A DNA stretch of 54,602 nucleotides from an uncultured Collinsella sp. (GCA_958346935.1 CATVTM010000005.1:1-54602); one strand, 5' to 3'; positions 1 through 7,970 are shown, counted from the first letter of the stretch. The notes: generated from the letters alone by a model not told the origin. A program made the numbers and translations.

Positions 1-85
1 TTCTTTTTCTATCAATCTATTTTCCGATTTTTAGAGACTTATATATTTACCTGCGCTAATATCAGAGTTGACGATAGGAGGAACC

Positions 86-844
86 ATGCCACGCCTTCCA
101 GTATCTGGCACCAAAATGAAAAAAGTGAAACTCGGAACAACAGTCAAAGAACGCACGGTTAACGAAATCGAATGGCTCCGGGAATCGAAGCCAGATTCAA
201 TCAGAACCCCAGGTGAAGCCATTGATTATGTCTTCGAACTCATCACGGGCCTTGATGCAGGGGTCGCTCGCGCTCTAGATCGTGTTTGCATCCAGCGTAT
301 TTCCTCGATCACAGACGAAATTAACCGTCTGCGACCAGATGGCTCCGAGGAAATGACCATGGGGTCTAAACGACTTCAACGGGAACAGTTCTGTGCGCTC
401 CATGACCATTTGTCTACGCTATATAAGGATGAAGAAGTTTCCAGCGGAATGAAGCGAGTAAACCTTCTCGGCGGCGACTACGTTATCTTCCCCTCCGATT
501 GGATTCTCCTTGAGCCGGCGGCATCCGCACAGGATTGCAGCCAAGTCGGTGTTATAGAAATCAGGGGCGGGGCCAAATACGAAGCACCCCATTTCGTCTT
601 TTTCCATAACGGAGAATACAGCGAGAAGGACAAGCTCGAAAAGGCAACCGAGCTCTGGCCGCGAATGAAAGAAGTCCGCCGCGACGAAGTTAAGCTTGTC
701 GCGGACGACCAGGGTCACTATCTAAACATGGATGAACATCTTGCCGCTCCGATTATTTGCTACTTCAACGTTCTAGACGCCGCATATTACCAGTCGGTAA
801 ACATGGAGGCACCCTACGGAGCCGTCATCTACCGCAACCGATAG
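86..844 (+). CDS. Hypothetical protein, mobile-element cargo
   Basis: A 252-aa protein of a family I do not recognise. I chose ATG 86 over the in-frame TTG at 68 because a strong AGGAGG lies at 76-81. The N-terminus is basic (GTKMKKVKLG) and is followed by a helical stretch (VKERTVNEIEWLRE), which could be a small DNA-binding or ribbon-helix-helix-like region; that is a guess. The remainder is mixed alpha/beta with no signal peptide or membrane segment. It converges on the integrase gene, sharing the terminator between them, so it is probably element cargo. The function is unknown. Confidence 0.7.
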   Translation: MPRLPVSGTKMKKVKLGTTVKERTVNEIEWLRESKPDSIRTPGEAIDYVFELITGLDAGVARALDRVCIQRISSITDEINRLRPDGSEEMTMGSKRLQREQFCALHDHLSTLYKDEEVSSGMKRVNLLGGDYVIFPSDWILLEPAASAQDCSQVGVIEIRGGAKYEAPHFVFFHNGEYSEKDKLEKATELWPRMKEVRRDEVKLVADDQGHYLNMDEHLAAPIICYFNVLDAAYYQSVNMEAPYGAVIYRNR

Positions 845-847
845 CAC

Positions 848-870
848 AAGGCCCCTCACGGGGCCTTTTT
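848..870 (+). terminator. Rho-independent terminator of the 252-aa gene
   Basis: Stem AAGGCCCC (848-855), loop TCAC, stem GGGGCCTT and a T tract to 870. It begins just after the stop codon at 842-844 and abuts the stop of the convergent integrase gene, so it may serve both genes. Confidence 0.85.
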
Positions 871-2141
871 CAATTCTCGAGAATACTATCGAACGTCTCA
901 GCCGCCTTCTGGTCATTGGCCGGAATGAAATGGCTGTAAATCGAAAGCGTGGTCGAAGGGCTCGCATGCCCCAATCGTGCCTGAATTGTCTTGATATCCG
1001 CTTTTGCGCCCACCAGCAAAGTCGCGTGAGTATGTCGAAGTTCGTGCGGTTTCAAGCCACTATATCCAGTACCGATATAATGCTTTTCTCCTTCTTTATC
1101 AACAGAGGTTCGCTTCGTCTCGAATGATCCGAATCCATGCTTCACCGAGAAATTCCGAAATGCCCTTGAGTAGTTATGATCGTTCATCCGGTTGACGGAA
1201 GGCTCATCGGCATTGCGAAGAACACCGATTGAATGGACAATGGGGGTCTGCTCATTCCAAGAGAATCCAAGTTCACGCAATTCCTCTTGTTGGATTCGCT
1301 TCCATCTTTCCAGATAAGAAGCAAGCTCGTCGCCAATGGATATTTCACGTCTACTCATTTTTGATTTAGGATCGCGCAGTCCATATTTGCTGGAATACTG
1401 TTTCTCTATCCTGAGAGTTTTTTTCGATGGATCGTAGCGCTCCCATGAGAGTCCAAGGGCCTCACCTTTTCTCATTCCGCACAGCAAGAGCAGCATGGTA
1501 CAAGTGACAAACGATGACGGCGCCTCTTCCCGCAAACACCCTAGCAATCGGGCCGCCTCGCTGGAGCTAAGCGCATTTCGCGCCTCATAATTAACTTTCG
1601 GCAGTTTTACATGTCGGCAAGGGTTTTTGGTAATGCGATCGTTATCGACAGCATTCTCCATGATTTGCTTGAGCTTGATATGGATGCGGCGTATTTCACT
1701 CTCGCTAAAACGGCCGCTCGTTCGAGCTCTTTCATAGGCAGCGCTAATATCATCGGGCCTCAAAGAACTCAGTAAAGGGTTTCCGAACAATTCCCCAATG
1801 TGTTCGACATCCAGTTCTTCGCGATCGAATGCCGCGATCGATCCAAATACCGCCTTGCGGTCCCCATGAAACGACAACGCATAGTCATAAAGTCGCTTTG
1901 GCTTATCGGGTTCTTTTTCCATGCCCTCAAGCTCCAGCCTGTACGCTTCAAGCGCTTTTGAGACCTCGCTTGGCCAGTTTTTAGGGTTCTTGCTCTTGCA
2001 ATGGACTCTTCGATAGGGGCTGCGAAGATACTTCCCGGTATCAGGGTCTTTTCCCATAGAAAAGTAAATTCGGAAGACGCCTTTCTTCCTGTCAATACAT
2101 TCGGACGTACCTCGTGCGCCTTCTTTAATCGTACCGCGCAA
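870..2141 (-). CDS. Tyrosine recombinase / integrase
   Basis: A 423-aa site-specific recombinase of the phage/ICE integrase family. The N-terminal ~90 residues are an arm-type-like domain (GVFRIYFSMG...). Residues ~100-190 form a SAM-like core-binding domain. The catalytic domain has Arg224 in CGMRKGEALGL, a likely Lys near 261 (DPKSKMSRRE), His366-x-x-Arg369 in HELRHTHATLL, His392 in RLGHASPSTT and the nucleophile Tyr402 in IYSHF, so it appears complete. It lies next to the att-type tRNA fragment at 2367-2411, as expected for an enzyme that integrates at a tRNA-Thr gene. A perfect 24-bp palindrome sits immediately upstream of its start. No excisionase gene is visible in the window. Confidence 0.93.
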   Translation of the reverse strand: MRGTIKEGARGTSECIDRKKGVFRIYFSMGKDPDTGKYLRSPYRRVHCKSKNPKNWPSEVSKALEAYRLELEGMEKEPDKPKRLYDYALSFHGDRKAVFGSIAAFDREELDVEHIGELFGNPLLSSLRPDDISAAYERARTSGRFSESEIRRIHIKLKQIMENAVDNDRITKNPCRHVKLPKVNYEARNALSSSEAARLLGCLREEAPSSFVTCTMLLLLCGMRKGEALGLSWERYDPSKKTLRIEKQYSSKYGLRDPKSKMSRREISIGDELASYLERWKRIQQEELRELGFSWNEQTPIVHSIGVLRNADEPSVNRMNDHNYSRAFRNFSVKHGFGSFETKRTSVDKEGEKHYIGTGYSGLKPHELRHTHATLLVGAKADIKTIQARLGHASPSTTLSIYSHFIPANDQKAAETFDSILEN

Positions 2142-2159
2142 TTGAACCCCTCATTTGTA

Positions 2160-2214
2160 TTTCGGTTAGGCTTGGGCCAAAGCTTTATAGGCTTTGGCCC
2201 AAGCCTAACCGAAA
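2160..2214. repeat. Perfect 24-bp inverted repeat upstream of the integrase
   Basis: Left arm 2160-2183 (TTTCGGTTAGGCTTGGGCC then AAAGC) and right arm 2191-2214 are exact reverse complements around a 7-nt loop (TTTATAG). There is no T tract on the integrase side, so it is not a standard terminator. It lies between the integrase start (2141) and the attachment-site fragment. It could be a regulatory hairpin in the integrase leader, a recombinase or relaxase binding site, or an intergenic repeat. Confidence 0.9.
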
Positions 2215-2366
2215 CTTTTCACCTCTGCAACCTATTAAAGGGGTGAAATTGAGGGGAAATTCAATTCTAATAACCAAGTCGATAATTACAAGAAATAGCT
2301 TTTTACCTGCATCTATATTAAATTCAATGAAAATAAACTTAACTCGATGAATCAAGCGAACACGTA

Positions 2367-2411
2367 CTCGTAAAGCGGGGGTCACCGGTTCGAGCCCGGT
2401 CGCTGGCTCCA
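2367..2411 (+). other. Attachment-site fragment: 3' part of tRNA-Thr(CGU)
   Basis: The sequence CTCGTAA (anticodon loop, anticodon CGT), followed by the 3' anticodon strand, variable loop, a good T-arm (CCGGTTCGAGCCCGG) and an acceptor 3' strand ending GCTGGCTCCA, is the 3' part of a tRNA-Thr. The upstream bases do not pair with the anticodon 3' strand (AGCGG), and no D-arm or 5' acceptor strand is present, so it is not a functional tRNA. This is the usual scar left when an integrative element recombines into a tRNA 3' end. The intact copy is expected left of the window. Confidence 0.85.
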
Positions 2412-2422
2412 TTGCACAAGAT

Positions 2423-2446
2423 AGCCGCCTTCGGGCGGCTTTTTTT
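2423..2446 (+). terminator. tRNA-Thr terminator (chromosomal side of the att site)
   Basis: AGCCGCC (2423-2429), TTCG loop, GGCGGCT (2434-2440), then a run of T. It follows the tRNA fragment by 11 nt and is probably the original terminator of the tRNA-Thr gene, which marks native chromosome to the right. Confidence 0.85.
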
Positions 2447-2661
2447 GTTACCGATTTCAGGCGCACATCCGCCGGAATTCGCCCACTCGGTGGACTTCGG
2501 GTTTAATGCTTAGGGGCGGGGATTTACCAAAGTGAAATTTTAATGAAAAGAAACCCAGCTGCAACAATTGCCATGGCGAGGGCTCGAATTGGCCATATAG
2601 ATCTAAAATAGTCACGATACCTTCTCTTTTGCTGAAACGATATATCTATACAAGGTTGTGA

Positions 2662-2850
2662 GCGGAAAACAAAAAATACGTCGATTGCTATCCGACAAAC
2701 GGGTCTGGAATTGCATTCACCGGCATTTCGGGGCAGATTGATACACATGTACGAAAGGGAACCTATGTGGTGCGTTGGGTTGGAGCTGCTGCAGGCCCGA
2801 TATGGATTGCGGTCTTGCGCCCCGATGTCCAAATAGGTTTCTCTCTCTAG
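2662..2850 (+). pseudogene. Decayed gene remnant (C-terminal 62 codons)
   Basis: One frame stays open from after a TGA (2659-2661) to a TAG at 2848-2850 and reads like a real protein tail: ...NGSGIAFTGISGQIDTHV..., then KGTYVVRWVGAAAGPIWIAV and LRPDVQIGFSL. No ATG or plausible ribosome site lies near its 5' end. The next gene starts 14 nt after its stop, as in a once-coupled operon. I read it as the remnant of a truncated gene of unknown family. It could instead be a fortuitous frame, but the residue pattern argues against that. Confidence 0.45.
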
Positions 2851-2864
2851 ACGGGAAGTTGCTC

Positions 2865-3230
2865 ATGGACGCCATATATGACGGAGATGACTGGGTCGAT
2901 CATTATACTTGGCGCCTGGTCGGCTCGAACGACAATGGGGTTGTGGTGTTTGATGGACTATGTCCAAAGCATCTCCATCCTTTTGTCTCGTCGTTAATTG
3001 AGAGTTCCGCTCGTGTTGCCCCCTACAGCTCGGCATCGCTTCATGATACGGACGTTTTGAAGACCATAAGGGAATCAATTGACGATGGCACGATGAGCGG
3101 CCCGCTGTTTTCTCGGCTTGTGGGGCTAGATGAGATTGGCTCGAAACGACTGCTTGCGGGCGAAAAAGTGGAACTCACTTATCGGTCGATGATTTCAATC
3201 CTGCGGCTAGCCGATGTTCTTCGCAAATAA
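2865..3230 (+). CDS. Hypothetical 121-aa protein
   Basis: ATG 2865 gives MDAIYDGDDWVDHYTW..., with a weak GGGAAG ribosome site. Longer in-frame starts at 2775 and 2802 would overlap the better reading frame that ends at 2850, so I reject them. The first half is acidic and beta-like. The C-terminus (DEIGSKRLLAGEKVELTYRS and a following helix) resembles a helix-turn-helix-like or antitoxin-like tail, which I cannot prove. No membrane segments. The gene lies just outside the integrated element in a gene-poor stretch. Confidence 0.55.
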   Translation: MDAIYDGDDWVDHYTWRLVGSNDNGVVVFDGLCPKHLHPFVSSLIESSARVAPYSSASLHDTDVLKTIRESIDDGTMSGPLFSRLVGLDEIGSKRLLAGEKVELTYRSMISILRLADVLRK

Positions 3231-3272
3231 ATCCAAGCAAAACGCCGCCGGAAACTCCCCTACTCAACAAAA

Positions 3273-3316
3273 GCCCCGCCAACCGCAATCCCCAAAGGAA
3301 CCGCGATCAGCGGGGC
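3273..3316 (-). terminator. Possible terminator downstream of the YhcH-like gene
   Basis: GCCCCGC (3273-3279) and GCGGGGC (3310-3316) pair around a 30-nt loop. On the minus strand the structure is followed by TTTTG. It lies ~60 nt past the stop at 3377. The large loop lowers confidence. Confidence 0.4.
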
Positions 3317-3376
3317 CCAAGCGAGCTCCCCCAAGGGATAACGCTCGCAACACGAACAGCTCAGCCGAGCAGCGCG

Positions 3377-3850
3377 CTACTCCTCCCAGTAAGCATCTGC
3401 AAGCAGCTTAAAGCAAATCTTCTTGACCGGCTGCGCGCCATCGCCCGGGAACTCGAGCGTGGGCATGTGAGGCTCGCCGGCAACAAACAGCGCAAACTTG
3501 TCGTCAGCAAGATCGCCGGCGATCGAGGCGTCGGAATCGACCAGATCGTAGTCGTCCTTCTCGTCGAACTCCTGGACCAGCGTCAGGCTGCCCGTGGCAA
3601 CCTTAAAGGCCTCGCGACCCTCGACGTCGATCTGCAGGTCGTGATAGCGCTGATGCGTCTCATAGTGAGCCTCGGCTTCGGGACGCGTCGTGGGAGCCAT
3701 GACGTTCGCAAAGACCTTGTCGCCCAGAATCGGATGGCTGCCGACCTCGAGCTTCGCCGGATCGTTCTCCTCGAGCCAATCGATCAGCACGTCGAGGCCC
3801 TTGAGCATTCCACGGTACTCCTCGATATCGCCCAATGCACCGTAAATCAT
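3377..3850 (-). CDS. YhcH/YjgK/YiaL family protein (DUF386)
   Basis: A 157-aa cupin-like protein of the YhcH/EbgC family, members of which are linked to sialic acid and other sugar catabolism as anomer- or mutarotase-type accessory proteins. Family hallmarks visible here are the ETHQRYHDLQ segment (His-rich metal or substrate site), VVDSD-like acidic loops and the GEPHMPTL motif near the C-terminus. Length matches the family (~150 aa). GAGGGG precedes ATG 3850. It lies downstream of a NagA C-terminal remnant and the LacC-like kinase, so a role in amino-sugar or galactose handling is likely but inferred. Confidence 0.85.
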   Translation of the reverse strand: MIYGALGDIEEYRGMLKGLDVLIDWLEENDPAKLEVGSHPILGDKVFANVMAPTTRPEAEAHYETHQRYHDLQIDVEGREAFKVATGSLTLVQEFDEKDDYDLVDSDASIAGDLADDKFALFVAGEPHMPTLEFPGDGAQPVKKICFKLLADAYWEE

Positions 3851-3882
3851 CTAAATCCCCTCTCGGATCGTTTCTTTGGCGG

Positions 3883-4011
3883 CTACTCGGCAAACGCATT
3901 ACCGACGCTGTTGCCACCCACATGCGTCTCGACCAGGGTAAGGTCGGGATTGAACACGACAGTGTCGGCGTCGCGCCCCGGCATAATGCTACTGCACTTG
4001 TCGTCGACATG
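3883..4011 (-). pseudogene. NagA C-terminal fragment (remnant of a second deacetylase gene)
   Basis: Forty-two codons read HVDDKCSSIMPGRDADTVVF, then NPDLTLVETHVGGNSVGNAF and AE-stop. This aligns along its whole length with the last 42 residues of the intact NagA at 6743-7912 (HIEDKCGSIMPGRDADFVVF... ending GNAFTE). There is no upstream NagA sequence, since AGCTAGC joins it to unrelated DNA. It is therefore a truncated second copy, left by deletion or recombination between nagA paralogues. It is diverged rather than identical, which suggests an old event or a different paralogue. Confidence 0.85.
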
Positions 4012-4047
4012 AGCTAGCAACCGATGCCGGGGCCGCAGCACAAGCTC

Positions 4048-4983
4048 CTACAGCTCGGTCACGACAACGCCGTTGTAGACCTCGTCCCAACGGTCCATGA
4101 CTAGATGACCGGTCATGGGATCCATGGCATTGAGCTTGCCGCAGGTGTTGGCGGTACGCAGCACCGTCTCGTCGTCTGCGCCAGCAGCAATGGCATGCGC
4201 GAAGCCAGCGATAGTGGAGTCACCAGAGCCCGTGGCGTTAACGGCAGGGATATCGGGCGTCTTTGCGCGGAACGCACGGCCATTGTGGAAGCCAACGGAG
4301 CCGGCAGCGCCCATGGACACGACGACCCAGGGGATATCGGAGAAGCGGGCATCAGAGGCGAGCGCGGCGCGGAGCTCGTCCACATCGTCGGTGGTAAAGC
4401 TCGTGCCCAGAAGGCCGTTGATCTCGGTCAGGTTAGGCTTGACCAGCTCGGGCTTAACCTCGGACTTGAGCGCAGCCTCGAGCGAGGCGCCCGAGGTATC
4501 GAGCAGCACCTTGGCGCCGGCGTTCTCTGCAATGCCCGTGATCTTGGCGTAGTAGTCCGCCTCGACGCCGCGGGGCAGCGAACCCGAGATGGTAACGACA
4601 TCGGCCTTGCTCGCAAGCTCGGCGAACTTAGCGGTAAAGGCATCGAGTTCCTCGGGGGCAATCGTCGGGCCGCTCTCGAGCAACTCGGTCTGGTTGCCAG
4701 CATGAAGGATGTTGAGGCAGATGCGGGTCTCGCCCTTGATGGGCACAAAATCATTCTTAATGCCGTTGGCATCCATGAGCTCGGCCATATAGGCGCCCAT
4801 ATGACCACCAAGCAAGCCGGTTGCCACGACATCGTCGCCCAGCTGGCCCAGGACGCGGGCCACGTTGAGGCCCTTACCGCCGGCGGTCTTTTCGGGCGTC
4901 ACGCGGTTGACGTCGTCGATAATGAGCTCATCGAGCTGATAGCGCGTATCGACAGACGGGTTCATCGTAACGGTGAGGATCAT
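4048..4983 (-). CDS. lacC: LacC-like tagatose-6-phosphate kinase / 1-phosphofructokinase (PfkB family)
   Basis: A 311-aa PfkB-type sugar kinase. The N-terminus MILTVTMNPSVDTRYQ and the VNRVTPEKTAGGKGLNVARV block match LacC/FruK enzymes. The C-terminal ATP site has NATGSGDSTIAGF with the catalytic Asp in GSGD. ATG 4983 is preceded by AAGGAG with 8-nt spacing; the upstream extension of the frame is rejected. In this locus it would phosphorylate tagatose-6-P, made by NagA and AgaS from GalNAc-6-P, to tagatose-1,6-bisphosphate. No tagatose-bisphosphate aldolase is in the window. 1-Phosphofructokinase activity is the main alternative. Confidence 0.85.
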   Translation of the reverse strand: MILTVTMNPSVDTRYQLDELIIDDVNRVTPEKTAGGKGLNVARVLGQLGDDVVATGLLGGHMGAYMAELMDANGIKNDFVPIKGETRICLNILHAGNQTELLESGPTIAPEELDAFTAKFAELASKADVVTISGSLPRGVEADYYAKITGIAENAGAKVLLDTSGASLEAALKSEVKPELVKPNLTEINGLLGTSFTTDDVDELRAALASDARFSDIPWVVVSMGAAGSVGFHNGRAFRAKTPDIPAVNATGSGDSTIAGFAHAIAAGADDETVLRTANTCGKLNAMDPMTGHLVMDRWDEVYNGVVVTEL

Positions 4984-5042
4984 TTCTAGCTCCTTATCTC
5001 GCAGGCTCCTTATGCCTTGCAAAACGAATTGGCTACATGCGA

Positions 5043-5924
5043 CTACAGAATCTCAATCGTGAACGAGCGAACGACGGTCTCCTTGGGCTTGGCGACAAGG
5101 CAGCCGCGCTTATGCTCAAGCACATCGTCCTCATCGGAACAGGTCGAAAGACCGCCCCAAGGCTCAACCGCCACAAAATCGCCCTCGGGCTTGCTCCACA
5201 CAATGAGATATGGGAAGCCCTCAAAGCTCAGGCGGACGCCCTTGTCCTCGCCCTTTTTGGAAAGCGTGACCTGACGGCTCTCGAGCACGTCAAAGATGGT
5301 CTCCGCAAAATCGAAGAGCTCATGTGACAGAGGCAGCGTCTTTCCCACCATGGGGTTCTTGGAGCGGTTTGCCACGTCAATCAAGCCAGTCGAAGGGACA
5401 GCGGTGCAAAGCTCCGCAGCCTCGTCTTTCTCAAAGCGCAACTCGTAGTCCGTATAGGCCTCGCCCTCATCGAGCGGACACCTAAAGCCGGGATGACCGC
5501 CGATAAAGAACGGCATGTCCTCGGTACCCTCGTTGGTAACCTCATAGGCGACACGCACGGCGGCGTCCTCAAGCGTATAACGAGCGACAAGCTTAAACGG
5601 GTACGGATAATCGCTCAGCAGCGCGGCGTTATCCTCCGAAGCCAGGCACATCGCCAGCTCGTTCTCGTCTTGGCTCAGCAGCTTCCACTCCTGTTTGCGC
5701 GCAAACCCGTGGCGAGCGAGCTTTACATGATGCCCGGCAAACGTCATGGCGCTGTTGTCGCGCAAGCCTCCGCAAATCGGAAAGCAGACCGGCGCCTGAC
5801 CGGACCACACTGCGGGATCGCCCTGCCACAAGTACTCGCGACCTCCGGCCTCAATCGAGGTAAACGAACCACCAGCTGTGGACACCTTAATAGAAATCGA
5901 ATCGTTGGAGAGAGCGTATTCCAT
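5043..5924 (-). CDS. Aldose 1-epimerase family protein (LacX-like)
   Basis: A 293-aa galactose-mutarotase-fold protein. The start MEYALSNDSISIKVSTAGG, the REYLWQGDPAVWSGQAPV block and the GGHPGFRCPL His motif are typical of the LacX/YeaD-like branch, and VAVEPWGGLSTCSDE near the C-terminus supplies the conserved Glu. It would interconvert sugar anomers in the cytoplasm. It ends 59 bp upstream of the LacC-like kinase on the same strand, likely co-transcribed, as lacX accompanies lac/tagatose genes in Gram-positive bacteria. It is divergent from the flavodoxin gene. Confidence 0.86.
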   Translation of the reverse strand: MEYALSNDSISIKVSTAGGSFTSIEAGGREYLWQGDPAVWSGQAPVCFPICGGLRDNSAMTFAGHHVKLARHGFARKQEWKLLSQDENELAMCLASEDNAALLSDYPYPFKLVARYTLEDAAVRVAYEVTNEGTEDMPFFIGGHPGFRCPLDEGEAYTDYELRFEKDEAAELCTAVPSTGLIDVANRSKNPMVGKTLPLSHELFDFAETIFDVLESRQVTLSKKGEDKGVRLSFEGFPYLIVWSKPEGDFVAVEPWGGLSTCSDEDDVLEHKRGCLVAKPKETVVRSFTIEIL

Positions 5925-6082
5925 TGCCCATCCTTTCGAACAACTGCTTTTTTTGCTCGCAAGAACCCGTCTCGGCCCTAACCAAAGGACAAACCCGCAC
6001 GTTCATCGATGCGTCCGGTATCCCAGCCATACAACGGGGTACCATACAGACATTGATGCAATTACAGCTGAAAGGCCTTCTT

Positions 6083-6667
6083 ATGCGAACCATCATCCTC
6101 TATGCCTCACGCCACCACGGCAATACGAAAAAGCTCGTGGACGCCATCGTCGAGGCACACCCCGAGATCGATACCCTCGACGTCAAGGCGCTCGGTAAAA
6201 ACGAGTATCCCAACCTGCACGAATACCATCTGATCGGTGTCGCCACGGGCATCTATTACTCCGAGATCGACAAGGACATGGCACGTGTGCTCACTAACGT
6301 GCTGCAGCCGCAGGACAAGGTGTTTGGCCTTATGACCTACGGTGGCAAAAACAAGTGGTACGGCAAGGACATCGATGGCATCTGCCGCATGAGGCAGGCC
6401 ATCTTTATGGGTGTCTACGGCTGCCCCGGCTTTGATACGTGGGGGCCGTTCAAACTCACCGGCGGTGTCCAAAAGGGACACCCGACCGCTGAGGAAATTA
6501 AGGGCGCCGTCGACTTCTTCGACAAGATCGAAGACGAATATGGCGACATCATCGTCGAAGAGTACGCCAAGCGTGAGAAGCGCCTAGCATACGAGAAGGA
6601 GCATCCTGCGGGAGGTCTTGTGGCCGGCGTTAAGCGCACGGCAAAAAAGATTGCTAACAAGCTGTAA
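6083..6667 (+). CDS. Flavodoxin family protein
   Basis: A 194-aa protein starting MRTIILYASRHHGNTKKLVD, with a phosphate-binding loop (SRHHGNT) of the flavodoxin type and a GVATGIYYSEID segment contacting the flavin ring in homologues. AAAGG precedes ATG 6083. The C-terminal tail is basic (GVKRTAKKIANKL), which could be membrane- or partner-directed. It is the only + strand gene inside the amino-sugar locus and has its own terminator. A role in electron transfer is known for the family; a link to sugar use is not shown. Confidence 0.85.
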   Translation: MRTIILYASRHHGNTKKLVDAIVEAHPEIDTLDVKALGKNEYPNLHEYHLIGVATGIYYSEIDKDMARVLTNVLQPQDKVFGLMTYGGKNKWYGKDIDGICRMRQAIFMGVYGCPGFDTWGPFKLTGGVQKGHPTAEEIKGAVDFFDKIEDEYGDIIVEEYAKREKRLAYEKEHPAGGLVAGVKRTAKKIANKL

Positions 6668-6698
6668 CTGTGAAGGTGCTATTGAGCGTTTAACCCAT

Positions 6699-6736
6699 AC
6701 GGCGGGTCCGAGCAGATTCGGGCCCGCCGTCTTTTT
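6699..6736 (+). terminator. Terminator of the flavodoxin gene
   Basis: ACGGCGGGTCC (6699-6709) pairs with GG(G)CCCGCCGT (6720-6730) and is followed by CTTTTT. It lies between convergent flavodoxin and nagA and may act in both directions. Confidence 0.85.
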
Positions 6737-6742
6737 CTATCG

Positions 6743-7912
6743 TTACTCGGTAAAGGCGTTGCCGACGCTCTGGCCGCCAACATACGTCTCGACGAGGGTG
6801 AGCTCATGGTCGAACACGACAAAGTCGGCGTCGCGACCCGGCATGATGCTGCCGCACTTATCCTCGATGTGTGCAGAGCGAGCCGGCACCTCGGTTGCCA
6901 TGCGAATGGCGATATCGGCGCTGGCGATGCCCCAGTCGACGATGTTCTTGACGCCCTGGGCAAGCGTGAGCACCGAGCCGGCAATGCTCTTGCCGTCGGC
7001 GAGCCAGCACAGGTTGTCCTTCATGATGACGTCCATACCACCACTGGTGTAGCTGCCCTCGGGCATGCCACCGCAACCCAGGCAGTCGGTGATGAGCACC
7101 GTGTGCTGCCAGCCCTTTGCCTGCAGCAGCGCCTTGATGGCGGCAGGGTTTACGTGCTTGCCGTCACAGATGATCTCGGCGTAGGTCTCGGGCGTGGACA
7201 TGGCAGCACCCACGACACCGGGCTCACGGTGATGCAGCCCGCGCTGGCCGTTATAGGTATGCGTAAAGCAGCTGGCACCAGCGTTGATGGCGGCAATGCA
7301 CTCATCGTAGGTGGCGTCGGAGTGACCGATGCTGGTCACCACACCCTTGGCGTTCAGAGCAGCCGCATAAGCAGCGGCACCGTCGCGCTCGGCCGCCATG
7401 GCACTCTTAACGATGCGACCACCCGCAGCCTCCTGCCACTGATCGAAGACCTCCTCGGAGGGATCGATAAGATAAGCGGGGTTCTGCGCGCCCACGTGCT
7501 TCATGGTAAAGAAGGGGCCCTCCAGGTAGATGCCCTGAATGCGAGCACCGCAGAAGTCGGGGCCGCGACCCTCGTCAGCCTGGGCGATGGCGGCGCAGGC
7601 GTCCTTGATCTGCTCGACGCCATCGGTGAACGTCGTGGGCAGCCAGCTGGTGGTACCGCGACGGGCAAGCTCGGTCGAGCTGATATCGATGCCCTCGGGA
7701 TCATTATCGGTAGTTGAGTGGTTGTAGAAACCATGGATGTGAGTATCGACCATACCCGGTGCGATCCACGATCCCGTGTAGTCCTTAATCTCGCAAGAGG
7801 GCTCGTCGGCCTGCCAGGCGCCAAAGACGCCATCCTCGACCATAAGATAGCCGCCCAGTTGCGGGCCTGCCGGCAAGAAGAACTTGTCAGCCTTAATTGC
7901 GTACGTGCTCAT
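6743..7912 (-). CDS. nagA: N-acetylglucosamine/galactosamine-6-phosphate deacetylase
   Basis: A 389-aa amidohydrolase. Visible family motifs: DTHIHGFYN (metal HxH), LEGPFFTMKHVGAQNP (catalytic/metal Glu), GHSDATYDECIAAI, THTYNG, DGKHVN and ITDCLG (general base Asp). ATG 7912 has AGGAG 5 nt upstream; the GTG six bases earlier is less well placed. It removes acetate from GlcNAc-6-P or GalNAc-6-P. Neighbouring agaS and the PTS favour GalNAc-6-P (AgaA role), but sequence alone does not separate NagA from AgaA. A diverged copy of its last 42 residues occurs at 3883-4011. Confidence 0.92.
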   Translation of the reverse strand: MSTYAIKADKFFLPAGPQLGGYLMVEDGVFGAWQADEPSCEIKDYTGSWIAPGMVDTHIHGFYNHSTTDNDPEGIDISSTELARRGTTSWLPTTFTDGVEQIKDACAAIAQADEGRGPDFCGARIQGIYLEGPFFTMKHVGAQNPAYLIDPSEEVFDQWQEAAGGRIVKSAMAAERDGAAAYAAALNAKGVVTSIGHSDATYDECIAAINAGASCFTHTYNGQRGLHHREPGVVGAAMSTPETYAEIICDGKHVNPAAIKALLQAKGWQHTVLITDCLGCGGMPEGSYTSGGMDVIMKDNLCWLADGKSIAGSVLTLAQGVKNIVDWGIASADIAIRMATEVPARSAHIEDKCGSIMPGRDADFVVFDHELTLVETYVGGQSVGNAFTE

Positions 7913-7970
7913 ATGCACTCCTTGCTTCTAAAGCAGTTGACTGTGGTGATGCTTATACCCAGCTCACGTA

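Noticed and set aside
2367..2411. Functional tRNA-Thr gene
   Set aside because: The 5' acceptor, D-arm and 5' anticodon strand are missing; only the 3' fragment exists.
2524..2832. Minus-strand open frame of 102 aa with a hydrophobic end
   Set aside because: The opposite strand holds a better protein-like frame to 2850 and no ribosome site supports this one, though its C-terminal hydrophobic stretch is worth noting.
3214..3411. 65-aa open frame after the 121-aa gene
   Set aside because: Composition is low-complexity and it overlaps the likely terminator of the convergent YhcH-like gene; no ribosome site.
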